DNA of 64,000 nt from Rhodovibrio sodomensis (GTDB taxonomy: Bacteria > Pseudomonadota > Alphaproteobacteria > Kiloniellales > Rhodovibrionaceae): positions 1 through 64,000 of the forward strand of contig NZ_NRRL01000013.1 in the NCBI RefSeq assembly GCF_016583645.1, written 5' to 3'. Under the pieces are notes generated by a model. It was not told the origin of the DNA. It worked only from the letters and a program-made list of their open reading frames with translations, and searched no databases. Positions 17,753-25,861 of this stretch are shown here, one piece after another. How positions within the stretch are numbered: position 1 is the stretch's first letter; each line of letters begins with the position of its first letter. The position numbers and the translations under genes were made by a program.

Positions 17753-18201
17753 CGCCCACCAGCCATAAACAAATGTCAGATCAGCCTATCAGAACGCGCT
17801 TATGTGCGCATTCGATAACCGATCTATTTTGAACGCGGACTGGCGCATACTAACTCTTCCGGCGTAAACTCCGATTTGTTTTTTCCAATATTTTCGCTCT
17901 AAAAATATATATTTTGGAAGCCTGACGGTACGGCACGTGCGGCCCGCACCGGGATGGTCCGGCCGGATCGCCCCGGGCGCATCCCACCCTGACGCCGCCC
18001 CTGAACCGACGCATGTCGCTTCAAGCCGCGTGCGCGACGTGCATCTGTGTGGATAATGGACTCAACAACAAACCGGCCCGCGCCAAATCGGCCGCGATGG
18101 TCGCGACGCGCCGGCCCAAGCCACACCAGCGCGCTCACCGACAACCAGCCACCGACGACGGCACACAGACGACGGCACACAGACGACCCTGGGGAGGTGT
18201 C
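17753..18201 (+). promoter_or_regulatory. Long leader of the mtk operon with an AT-rich patch
   Basis: No gene is seen here. Bases 17873-17925 are strikingly AT-rich for this genome (runs such as TTTTTTCC and TAAAAATATATATTTT), with TTCCAA and TTGGAA flanking, so an imperfect hairpin or bent promoter DNA is possible. A single exact DnaA-box word TGTGGATAA occurs at 18048-18056. GGGGAGG at 18191-18197 is the mtkA ribosome site. The region probably holds divergent promoters for mtkA and the PAS gene. Confidence 0.5.
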
Positions 18202-19395
18202 ATGGACGTCCACGAGTATCAGGCCAAGGAACTGCTGGCCCGCTTCAACGTGCCGGTGCCGGCCGGCGGGCTGGCGTACAGCCCCGAACAGGCCGCCTAC
18301 CGGGCGCGCGAGCTGGGCGGCGACGCCTGGGTGATCAAGGCGCAGGTGCACGCCGGCGGCCGCGGCAAGGCCGGCGGCGTCAAGCTCTGCCGCGACCGGC
18401 ACGAGGTCTGGCAGGCCGCCGACGGGATGCTGGGCCACACCCTGGTGACCAACCAGACCGGCCCGGCCGGCAAGGGCGTCTACCGCCTGCTGGTCGAAGC
18501 CGGGCAGAACATCGCGCGCGAGCTCTACCTCGGCTTCGTGCTCGATCGGGAGCACGAGCGCATCGTGATCGTCGGCTCCGACCAAGGCGGCATGGAGATC
18601 GAGGAGATCGCCCGCCAGCATCCCGAGAGCATGCACCGCCGGCTGGTCGACCCATCGGTCGGCCTGCCCGCGTTCCAGGCGCGCGACCTCGCGTTCGCGC
18701 TGGGCTTCCGCGGCGGCGAGATCGCGCAGGCGATCAAGGTAATCCAGGGCGCCTATCGCGCGTTTCGCGACCTCGACGCCACCATGGTGGAGATCAACCC
18801 GCTGGTGGTGACGCAGGAAGGCAACGTGCTGGTGCTCGACTGCAAGATGCAGGTCGACGACAACGCCCTCTACCGCCGGCCCGAGGTCGCCGACATGCGC
18901 GACCGCTCGCAGGAGGACCCGCGGGAGACCCACGCCGTCGACCGGGGCCTCAGCTACGTCGGGCTGGACGGCCAGATCGGCTGCATCGTCAACGGCGCCG
19001 GGCTGGCGATGGCGACGCTCGACATGATCAAGCTGGCCGGCGGCGAGCCCGCCAACTTCCTCGACATCGGCGGCGGCGCCACGCCGGAGCGGGTCGCCGA
19101 GGCGTTCCAGCTGGTCCGCCAGGACGGCGAGGTTAAGGCGATCCTGGTCAACATCTTCGCCGGCATCAACCGCTGCGACTGGGTCGCCCAGGGGATCGTG
19201 CAGGCGGTCGAGCAGACCGGCCTGGACCTGCCGCTGGTGGTCCGCCTGTCGGGCACGCACGTCGAGGAGGGCCGGCGTATCCTGGCCGACAGCGGACTTG
19301 CCATCACCACCGCAGCCACCCTGAAAGAAGCCGCGCAAAAGGCGGTCGCCGCGCTGGACGGCCAGTCGGCCGCGCACACGGAGGTTCCGGCATGA
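18202..19395 (+). CDS. mtkA: Malate-CoA ligase (ADP-forming) beta subunit
   Basis: With MtkB joins malate and CoA to malyl-CoA using ATP. Related to succinyl-CoA synthetase beta, but the sequence follows Mtk[91 protein letters not shown]. An N-terminal ATP-grasp domain and a C-terminal CoA-ligase domain; 397 residues. The start at 18202 follows GGGGAGG. Its TGA overlaps the mtkB ATG. Succinyl-CoA synthetase is the alternative, judged less likely from these segments and from the mct/meh neighbours. Confidence 0.88.
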   Translation: MDVHEYQAKELLARFNVPVPAGGLAYSPEQAAYRARELGGDAWVIKAQVHAGGRGKAGGVKLCRDRHEVWQAADGMLGHTLVTNQTGPAGKGVYRLLVEAGQNIARELYLGFVLDREHERIVIVGSDQGGMEIEEIARQHPESMHRRLVDPSVGLPAFQARDLAFALGFRGGEIAQAIKVIQGAYRAFRDLDATMVEINPLVVTQEGNVLVLDCKMQVDDNALYRRPEVADMRDRSQEDPRETHAVDRGLSYVGLDGQIGCIVNGAGLAMATLDMIKLAGGEPANFLDIGGGATPERVAEAFQLVRQDGEVKAILVNIFAGINRCDWVAQGIVQAVEQTGLDLPLVVRLSGTHVEEGRRILADSGLAITTAATLKEAAQKAVAALDGQSAAHTEVPA

Positions 19396-20291
19396 GCATT
19401 CTCGTCGATGCCACGAACAAGGTCCTGGTCCAGGGCATCACCGGCCGGATCGGCCAGTTCCACACCCAGGAGATGATGCAGGGCGGCACCAACGTGGTCG
19501 CCGGCGTCACCCCCGGGCGCAGCGGCGAGGCCGTGCACGGCGTGCCGGTCTACGACACGGCGCGCGAGGCGGTCGCCGACACCGCGGCCGACACCTCGAT
19601 CGTGTTCGTGCCGCCGCCGTTCGCCGCCGACGCCGCGATGGAAGCCGCCAGCGCGGGCATCCGGCTGTGCGTGGTGATCACCGACGGCATTCCCGCCCAG
19701 GACATGATGCGCCTGAAGCGCTTCCTCCGGCATCTGCCGGATGAAACGCGGATGACCCTGATCGGGCCCAACTGCGCGGGCATCATCTCGCCCGGCAAGG
19801 CGCTGCTCGGCATCATGCCGGAGCACATCTATCTGCCCGGCCGCGTCGGCATCGTCGGCCGGTCGGGTACGCTGGGCTACGAGGCGGCGGACCAGATGCG
19901 CGCGCTCGGCATCGGGGTCAGCACGAGTGTGGGCATCGGCGGCGACCCGATCAACGGCAGTTCGTTCGTCGACGTGCTGCAGCGCTTCGAGGCGGACGAG
20001 GAGACCGACGCGGTCGTGATGATCGGCGAAATCGGCGGCCCGCAGGAAGGTGCGGCCGCCAGCTACATCCGCCAGCACATGACCAAGCCGGTGATCGCCT
20101 ACGTCGCCGGTCTGTCGGCCCCGCCCGGCCGCCGGATGGGCCACGCCGGTGCGATCATCCAGGCCGCCGGCGAAGCGGCCTCGGAGAAGGTCGAGCTGCT
20201 GAAGGACGCCGGCGTGGCGATCGCGCCGACCCCCTCGGAGATCGGCGAGACCGTCCAGGCGACGCTCGCCCAGGCGAAGCAACCCGCCTAA
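19392..20291 (+). CDS. mtkB: Malate-CoA ligase alpha subunit
   Basis: CoA-binding and phosphohistidine subunit; 299 residues. An N-terminal Rossmann CoA domain ([19 protein letters not shown]), then [20 protein letters not shown], and the phosphohistidine loop [12 protein letters not shown]. Translationally coupled to mtkA by an ATGA overlap. As with mtkA, close similarity to SucD means activity on succinate cannot be excluded from sequence alone. Confidence 0.88.
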   Translation: MSILVDATNKVLVQGITGRIGQFHTQEMMQGGTNVVAGVTPGRSGEAVHGVPVYDTAREAVADTAADTSIVFVPPPFAADAAMEAASAGIRLCVVITDGIPAQDMMRLKRFLRHLPDETRMTLIGPNCAGIISPGKALLGIMPEHIYLPGRVGIVGRSGTLGYEAADQMRALGIGVSTSVGIGGDPINGSSFVDVLQRFEADEETDAVVMIGEIGGPQEGAAASYIRQHMTKPVIAYVAGLSAPPGRRMGHAGAIIQAAGEAASEKVELLKDAGVAIAPTPSEIGETVQATLAQAKQPA

Positions 20292-20435
20292 TGCGCGCGG
20301 CCGAGGGCCGCCGGCGGTCCTCGGCCGTGGATTTCGCCCCGCGGGATATGGGACACGAGAGGGCGCGCGGGCCGGGTCTGGCGACCGGCGCCCGTGCCCC
20401 GTCCGCCGTTTCCATCCAGAGGTCCCGCGAAGCGC

Positions 20436-21368
20436 ATGGTGATCCTGTTCCAGTCCAAGACCGATGATCCACAGCAGTGGCGCCGCGCGTTCGCCGGCGC
20501 GCTGCCCGAGGCCGAGCTCAGGATCGGCGCGGAGGCGGTGCAGGACCCGGCGGAGGTCGACTACGCGGTCGCCTGGAAGCCGCCCAAGGGGCTGCTCAAG
20601 CAGTACCCGAACCTGAAGGCGATCCTGTCGCTGGGCGCGGGTGTGGATCACCTGGCGAGCGACCCCGACCTGCCGACCCACGTGCCGGTCGTGCGGTTGG
20701 TCGATCCAGGGCTGACCTGGGGCATGACCGAATACGTCGTCTGGGCGGTGCTGGGCCACCACCGGCGCACGCGCGAATACCGCCAGCAGCAGGCCCAGCA
20801 CCGCTGGGCCCGGCTGGAGGTGCCGCTCGGCCCGAGCCGCCGGGTCGGCGTGATGGGCCTGGGCGAACTGGGCGCCGACGCCGCCCGGGCGCTCAAGGCG
20901 ATGCGCTTCGACGTCGCCGGCTGGTCGAACCGGCGCAAACAGATCGACGGCGTGGAGAGCTTCGCCGGGCAGGCGGAGTTCGGGCGGTTCCTGGCGCGCA
21001 GCGAAATCCTGGTGAACCTGCTGCCCCTGACGCAAGCGACCACCGGCATCCTGAACCGCCAAACCCTGGGCGAACTACCGAAGGGCGCCTGCCTGGTCAA
21101 CGCCGCGCGCGGCGGGCACCTGGTCGAGGCGGACCTGCTGGAACTGCTCGGGACCGGCCAGCTCGCCGAGGCGACGCTCGACGTCTTTCGCGAGGAACCG
21201 CTGCCCGCCGGCCACCCCTTCTGGGACCACCCGCGGATCACCGTGACCCCGCACGAGGCCGCGATCACGCCCGCCGAGACGGCCGCGGCGACGATCGCGG
21301 AGAACATCCGCAAGATGGAGCGCGGCGAGGCGCCAAGCCCCATGGTGGATTTCTCGCAGGGGTATTGA
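20436..21368 (+). CDS. ghrA: Glyoxylate/hydroxypyruvate reductase A (D-2-hydroxyacid dehydrogenase)
   Basis: Reduces glyoxylate or hydroxypyruvate with NAD(P)H. 310 residues from ATG 20436 (MVILFQSK). Seen: the substrate-domain SLGAGVDHL, the nucleotide motif GVMGLGELGADAARALK, the catalytic arginine segment LVNAARGGHLVEADLL, the glutamate in DVFREEPLPAGHPFW, and the histidine in TVTPHEAAIT. It lies 144 bases after mtkB in the same direction, which fits a job handling glyoxylate from malyl-CoA cleavage. Confidence 0.9.
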   Translation: MVILFQSKTDDPQQWRRAFAGALPEAELRIGAEAVQDPAEVDYAVAWKPPKGLLKQYPNLKAILSLGAGVDHLASDPDLPTHVPVVRLVDPGLTWGMTEYVVWAVLGHHRRTREYRQQQAQHRWARLEVPLGPSRRVGVMGLGELGADAARALKAMRFDVAGWSNRRKQIDGVESFAGQAEFGRFLARSEILVNLLPLTQATTGILNRQTLGELPKGACLVNAARGGHLVEADLLELLGTGQLAEATLDVFREEPLPAGHPFWDHPRITVTPHEAAITPAETAAATIAENIRKMERGEAPSPMVDFSQGY

Positions 21369-21452
21369 GGGCGCGCTTTCGGCCTAGGAGGCACGGTATA
21401 GCGGCGAGCTCCCTCTCCTCCGCCGAAGAGACTTCTGAAAGAGCTACCAATG

Positions 21453-21589
21453 CCCCCGTCAGTCGTCCTTCGACACGGCCGCTGGCGCGACCTGCTCAGG
21501 ATGAAGTCGATATTTATATAGCAAAAACAATCACCTTCATGCTGAGCAGCCGCCCGTAGGGTGGCGTGTCGAAGCACGACTGACGGGGG
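21453..21589. repeat. MITE-like inverted-repeat element, family D copy 1
   Basis: A 137-bp element with 24-bp terminal inverted repeats that differ at one base (starting CCCCCGTCAGTCGT). The interior is AT-richer (TATTTATATAGCAAAAACAA). The word GCTCAGGATGA and the CGACAC arm ends are shared with the element at 25626. Weaker outer symmetry extends to about 21415-21650 (GAAGAG on both sides). It fills the gap between convergent ghrA and mct; no gene is seen there. Confidence 0.75.
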
Positions 21590-21667
21590 TCGACGCGCCT
21601 CGGCAACGTTCTTTCAGCGGACGAAGAGGTGACCCGCTGAGCGCCCTGCCAAACCTAAGAAACGCAC

Positions 21668-22888
21668 CTACCCCTTCGGTCCGGCCACCACGCCGGCGTC
21701 GAACAGGCGGCCGATCTCGCCGGACCCGAGGCCCGCGACGTCGGCCAGGATTTCCTCGGTGTGCTGGCCGAGTTCGTGGGCGGGCTGCGGCGGGACCGTC
21801 GCGCTGCCGGAGAAGCCAAGCGGCGAGCCCGGCATGGCGTAGCGGCCGATGCCGGGCTGCTCCAGCTCCTGGAACAGCGGATTGTCCGGGGTCAGGTCCG
21901 GATCCTCGCGCGCCGCCTGGGCGAAAGTACGGAACACCGACCAGGTGACGCCGGCGGCATCGAAAGCGTCGGCGAACTCTTCCACGCGCCGGGTCTCGAA
22001 GAAGGGCCGCAGCAGGTCGGTGATCGCGTGACGCGCCCGCCAGCGGTTGCCTTCCTGGCGCAGGTCGGTGCCCAGGCTACGTTCCAGCTCGGCCATCGCC
22101 CCGGCGGTGCCGGTCGCCTGCAGCAGGTTGCGCCACTGCCGGTCGGTCAGGCCGATCACCATCACCCGCTCGCCGTCGGCGCAGACGAAATCCTGGCCAT
22201 AGGCGCCGTAGAGCGCGTTGCCGCCCTTCGGCCGGTCGACGCCGTTGACCTGCGCCTCGCCGATGATGCCGAGGTGGCCGACCATCGCGGCGGCGACGTC
22301 CTTCAGCGTCACCGTCACCTCCTGGCCCTCGCCGGTGCGCAGGCGCTTGCGCTCGGCCGCCAGCAGGCCGGCGACCGCCAGGTTGCCAGCGATGCAGTCC
22401 CAGGCGGGCAGGACGTGGGCGACCGGCTCGGGCGCGCCTTCCGGCCCGGTCGCCGCCGGGAAGCCGACCTGCGGGTTCACGGTGTAGTCGACCTGCGGCC
22501 GGCCGCGCCGGTCGCCGGCCAGGGACAGCATCACCAGGTCGCGGCGGCGCTGGGACAGCGTCTCGTAGTCCATCCAGCCGCGCACCCGCAGGTTGGTCAG
22601 GAACAGCCCGGCGTCCGCGCCCGGCGCGGTGACGATCTCGGAGATCAGCTCGCGCCCGCGCTCCGACTTCAGGTCGACGGCGATCGAGCGCTTGCCCTTG
22701 TTCATGCCGGCCCAGAACAGGCTGCGGCCCTGGTCGGTCACGGGCCAGCGCTGAAAGTCCAGCCCGCCGCCGATCCGGTCGAAGCGGATCACGTCCGCGC
22801 CCATCTGCGCCAGCGTCATCCCGGCGAGCGGAACGGCGACGAACGCCGACCCCTCGACCACCCGCATGCCGGACAGGATGCCGGTCAT
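21668..22888 (-). CDS. mct: Mesaconyl-CoA C1-C4 CoA transferase (2-methylfumaryl-CoA isomerase)
   Basis: Moves CoA within mesaconate from C1 to C4. A CaiB/BaiF (family III) CoA transferase of 406 residues. The segments GMRVVEGSAFVAVPLAGMTL, GADVIRFDRIGGGLDFQRWP, LFWAGMNKGKRSIAVDLKS, HVLPAWDCIAGN and QPGIGRYAMPGSPLGF match my recollection of the Chloroflexus enzyme closely, much more than formyl-CoA transferases. The start at 22888 overlaps the meh stop (ATGA); the frame extends 9 codons further but coupling favours 22888. Paired with meh, as in other genomes with this branch. Confidence 0.87.
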   Translation of the reverse strand: MTGILSGMRVVEGSAFVAVPLAGMTLAQMGADVIRFDRIGGGLDFQRWPVTDQGRSLFWAGMNKGKRSIAVDLKSERGRELISEIVTAPGADAGLFLTNLRVRGWMDYETLSQRRRDLVMLSLAGDRRGRPQVDYTVNPQVGFPAATGPEGAPEPVAHVLPAWDCIAGNLAVAGLLAAERKRLRTGEGQEVTVTLKDVAAAMVGHLGIIGEAQVNGVDRPKGGNALYGAYGQDFVCADGERVMVIGLTDRQWRNLLQATGTAGAMAELERSLGTDLRQEGNRWRARHAITDLLRPFFETRRVEEFADAFDAAGVTWSVFRTFAQAAREDPDLTPDNPLFQELEQPGIGRYAMPGSPLGFSGSATVPPQPAHELGQHTEEILADVAGLGSGEIGRLFDAGVVAGPKG

Positions 22889-23751
22889 GCCCCGGCTGCC
22901 GTGGGCGCGGTCCAATCGGCCCGCGCCCGCAGGCCCTGGTGCCCGGCCGGCGCGGCGGTGCAGAGCTCAAGGCCGTCGCCCTCGGCAACGCCGATCAACC
23001 GCAGGTCGTGGGTGTCGAACATCGGGTGCACGCCGCGGAAGCCGAAGTGCCGCGGCACCGAGCCCGTGTGCCGGACCGCCGCCCCCAGCAGCAGGGTCGC
23101 CTGCAACGGCGCGTGCACGACCAGGCCAGGGTACTTCTCGACCTCGGTCGCGTAGGGCCGGTCGTAGTGGATCCGGTGGGCGTTGAAGGTGACCGCGGAA
23201 TAGCGGAACAGCCGCGGCGCATCGATCGCGACCTGCTGGTCGAACTCGGGCGCGTCGGGCGCGGGCCTGGGCGCCGGCGGGCGGTAGGCATCGGGCATCG
23301 GCAGGTAGACGATGTCCTGCTCCTCGCGCACCGCCGGGCCGGCCTCGCCGGCGACCTCGTGGCCCACGGTGACGAACACCATGCGCCCGGCGCTGCCGTG
23401 CTTTTCCTGGATGCCGCGAATCTCGGAGCGCCAGCTGACCGTCTCGCCGACCCGCATCGGGGCCAGGAACGCGACCCGGCTGCCGGCCCACATTCGCCGG
23501 CCGAGGTCGACCGGCGGCAGGAAGCCGCCCAGGCGCGGGTGGCCGTCCGGCCCCAGGTCGTGCATCGCCACGTGCGGCTGCACGGCGGGCCAGTGCCACA
23601 GCGGCGGCAGAGGGGTACCCGGCGCGACCGCCTCGGGACTGTGGCCGCATTCCGGCACGGTCGCGGCGAGCTGGCGCATCACCACCGGCGACAGCGCGAC
23701 CTCGCGCGTCTCGACCCGGCCGATCCAGTCCGACAGCTCGGCTGCCGCCAT
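22885..23751 (-). CDS. meh: Mesaconyl-C4-CoA hydratase
   Basis: Would add water to mesaconyl-C4-CoA to give citramalyl-CoA. A 288-residue double hot-dog protein of the HTD2/FAS1-like dehydratase group. Seen: an N-terminal hot-dog with LPPLWHWPAVQPHVAMHDL and HPRLGGFLPPVDLGRRMWAG; a C-terminal hot-dog with RLFRYSAVTFNAHRIHYDRP (the NxHRIHYD catalytic helix) and GLVVHAPLQATLLL. First of a two-gene unit with mct, coupled by ATGA. The fold assignment is firm; the substrate is inferred from the mct partner. Confidence 0.85.
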   Translation of the reverse strand: MAAAELSDWIGRVETREVALSPVVMRQLAATVPECGHSPEAVAPGTPLPPLWHWPAVQPHVAMHDLGPDGHPRLGGFLPPVDLGRRMWAGSRVAFLAPMRVGETVSWRSEIRGIQEKHGSAGRMVFVTVGHEVAGEAGPAVREEQDIVYLPMPDAYRPPAPRPAPDAPEFDQQVAIDAPRLFRYSAVTFNAHRIHYDRPYATEVEKYPGLVVHAPLQATLLLGAAVRHTGSVPRHFGFRGVHPMFDTHDLRLIGVAEGDGLELCTAAPAGHQGLRARADWTAPTAAGA

Positions 23752-23862
23752 GACCGTCCTCCCCGAACGTCGTGCTTTTTATAAGCGGCTTACAGGGAAG
23801 TGTGCGCGAACCGCCCGGGCAAGGCAAAGCCCGCGGCTGGCCGGTTGTGTCCCAGCCGGCAG

Positions 23863-24795
23863 TTATTTCTCAGCCGGCAGATTTCCACGCGCGCCCGTGC
23901 GACCCGGCGCCGGGGCGTTGTCGCGGACCGGCCAGACCTCCAGCACGCCCGCGGCGAGCACCAGGGCGCCGCCCAGCAGTTCCAGCGCGCCCACTGTCTC
24001 GCCGGCCAGCAAGGCAGCGGAGGCGGTGCCCAACAGCACCTCCGCCATCAGCAGGATACCGACGCGCGCAGGCTCCAGCCGTGCGGCCGCCCACATCAGC
24101 GCGGCCATCGACAGCCCCCACCAGAACGCGCCCGCGCCCGCGGCCAACGCAAGCGCCGGCAGCACGGCCGCGTCGGCCAGGTTCGGCCAGGGCGCCAGCA
24201 GCGGGGCGAGCACGCCCGCGCACAGGCAGCCGCCGAGCGCGAACACGAACGCGCTTTCCCCGGGCCCGGTGTCGGAGCGGGCGCGAATGCCGGTCGTCGC
24301 GACCGCCCACAGCACCCCGGAGGCGAGGCCCAGCCAGTCGCCCAGCCCGCGCGGCACCGGCAGGCCGCCGTCCGCGCTCAGCACGCACACCAGGCCGACC
24401 ACCCCGACCGCGATCGCGACCAGGCGCAGCCAGGGCGTCGACCACCCCATGACATAGCGGGCGAGCAGCGTGCTCCAGACCGGGGTCAGGAAGAACAGCA
24501 GGACGACGATCGCCACCTTGCCGTAGACCAGACCGGTCGAATACAGCACGAACGCCACCCCGCCGAGGGCGGTCGAGGCGAGCGCGACCGGGCTGGACCG
24601 CGCCAGCCGGCGGCGGCCGGCGAGCGCGAACGGCGCCAGCCCCAGCGCCGCCGCGGCGACGATCGCGAGCGTGCCCCAGGCGCCCGGCAGGCCGAGGTCC
24701 GCCAGCCGGCGGACCGGCAGCCAGTAGAAGCCCCACAGGCTGCCGGTCGTGACGACCAACAGGGTCGCGAGCGTGGTGGTGCGGCTGGGGGTCAT
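23863..24795 (-). CDS. DMT/EamA family transporter
   Basis: A 310-residue inner-membrane protein with about ten hydrophobic helices arranged as two EamA repeats (roughly 8-135 and 150-285). The segment VGILLMAEVLLGTASAALL in the second repeat is characteristic of the family. Members export amino acids or metabolites; the substrate cannot be told here. It lies 65 bases downstream of the TetR gene on the same strand and is the likeliest target of that regulator. Confidence 0.85.
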   Translation of the reverse strand: MTPSRTTTLATLLVVTTGSLWGFYWLPVRRLADLGLPGAWGTLAIVAAAALGLAPFALAGRRRLARSSPVALASTALGGVAFVLYSTGLVYGKVAIVVLLFFLTPVWSTLLARYVMGWSTPWLRLVAIAVGVVGLVCVLSADGGLPVPRGLGDWLGLASGVLWAVATTGIRARSDTGPGESAFVFALGGCLCAGVLAPLLAPWPNLADAAVLPALALAAGAGAFWWGLSMAALMWAAARLEPARVGILLMAEVLLGTASAALLAGETVGALELLGGALVLAAGVLEVWPVRDNAPAPGRTGARGNLPAEK

Positions 24796-24859
24796 TTCAT
24801 GGGTCCGCTCGGAAACGCGGGTGGACGCGGCGCGGGCCGGGGACGCGCGGGCGGCAAGG

Positions 24860-25402
24860 TCAGCCGCGGGTGAGGTCGCGCAGCCGGTCGATCACCGCCT
24901 GGCGCTCGTCGTCCGACACCACCTGGATGCCGAACAGGTCGTTCATCCACAGCCCGTCGGCGGCGAGCCGGACCAGCGCCGCGGTGGCGGCATCGATCCC
25001 GTCCTGGCGCTGCGCATCCTGCCAGGCGCGCTGGCGGGCGTAGAGCGGCTGCAGCAGGTCGGTGTTGGAGGCGCCGGCGGCGAGCATCGCGGTCGCCAGC
25101 CGGTCCATCGGATCGTCGCCCGCCCGGTCGACCGTCGACGCGTCGAGGTAGGCCCGGGTCCAGGCGCCGGGGGCCTCGTCGGACGCCATCGAGGCCTGCA
25201 TCCGCCCCTCGATCAGCTCGACGAACTGCCCGACCATGCCGGTCAAAAGTTCGTCCTTGGAGGCGAAGTGGTAGAGCAGCCCGCCCTTGCTGACCCCCGC
25301 CTCCCTGGCGACGGCCTCCAGCGTCAGCGCCCGCACCCCCTGCCGCAGGACGACCCGGCCGGCGGCATGCAGGACGCGCTGTCGGGTGTCGCTCTGGGCC
25401 AT
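24860..25402 (-). CDS. TetR/AcrR family repressor
   Basis: A 180-residue regulator. The N-terminal helix-turn-helix is RVLHAAGRVVLRQGVRALTL followed by EAVAREAGVSKGGLLYHFAS; the C-terminal domain is a ligand-binding helical bundle resembling TetR_C (ADGLWMNDLFG). The start at 25402 (MAQSDTRQ) sits just after a palindrome in the promoter; an upstream in-frame start would fall across that palindrome. It probably represses itself and the downstream exporter gene. Confidence 0.9.
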   Translation of the reverse strand: MAQSDTRQRVLHAAGRVVLRQGVRALTLEAVAREAGVSKGGLLYHFASKDELLTGMVGQFVELIEGRMQASMASDEAPGAWTRAYLDASTVDRAGDDPMDRLATAMLAAGASNTDLLQPLYARQRAWQDAQRQDGIDAATAALVRLAADGLWMNDLFGIQVVSDDERQAVIDRLRDLTRG

Positions 25403-25415
25403 GTCGCGCACGCTA

Positions 25416-25431
25416 TACCGGCCGGACGGTA
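25416..25431 (-). promoter_or_regulatory. Probable TetR operator within its own promoter
   Basis: TACCG-N6-CGGTA palindrome, 14 bases before the tetR start. On the minus strand TTGACT lies just upstream and TATAGC overlaps its downstream edge, so binding here would block RNA polymerase. The 15-base -35/-10 spacing is short. Confidence 0.55.
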
Positions 25432-25471
25432 CAGTCAATCCACCTGTCGGAGGTTCAGCAGCCATGGCAGT

Positions 25472-25593
25472 GGGTCCCCTCTCCCTTCACGGGAGAGGGC
25501 CAGGGTGAGGGTGGGACTCCCAGGCTCTATCCGAGGAGTCCCACCCTCACCCTCTCACGCGCTTGTCAGCGCGCGGGCCCCTCCCTCTCCCGT
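25472..25593. repeat. Intergenic palindromic repeat, family A copy 3
   Basis: GTCCCCTCTCCC...GGGAGAGGG, GGGTGAGGGTGGGACTCC paired with GGAGTCCCACCCTCACCC, then GGGCCCCTCCCTCTCCCG. The left arm is shortened relative to the copy at 34766. It runs straight into the family D element at 25626. Confidence 0.8.
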
Positions 25594-25625
25594 CGAGAAG
25601 ACTTTTGCACGATGGTGGCTATACC

Positions 25626-25772
25626 CGTCAGGCGTCCTTCGACACGCCGACCTGCGGTCGGCTGCTCAGGATGACGTCAATATCTTTAAAATGTTGATAT
25701 TACTATCCGTTTTAAGACTTTGACGGCATCTTGAGCAGGCCGCGCAGCGTGCGTGTCGAAGGACGCCTGATG
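25626..25772. repeat. MITE-like inverted-repeat element, family D copy 2
   Basis: A 147-bp element with 22-bp terminal inverted repeats differing at one base (CGTCAGGCGTCCTTCGACAC at the left end) and an AT-rich centre. The outer flanks also mirror each other (GACTTTT on both sides, about 25600 and 25790), as if the element sits in a larger palindrome or inside a split family A unit. With family A it fills the 459-base gap between tetR and the Atm1-type gene; no gene is seen. Confidence 0.75.
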
Positions 25773-25861
25773 GCTATCCAAAGCTCCCGTGTAAAAGTCT
25801 CCGTCGGGGGAGAGGTGACTGTGAGCGCCTCGTCCGATGAACCGGCGAGAGACGAACGCCC

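Noticed and set aside
18048..18056. Replication origin suggested by DnaA-box words at 18048 and 34723
   Set aside because: Only isolated single boxes more than 16 kb apart, with no cluster and no origin-linked genes beside them.
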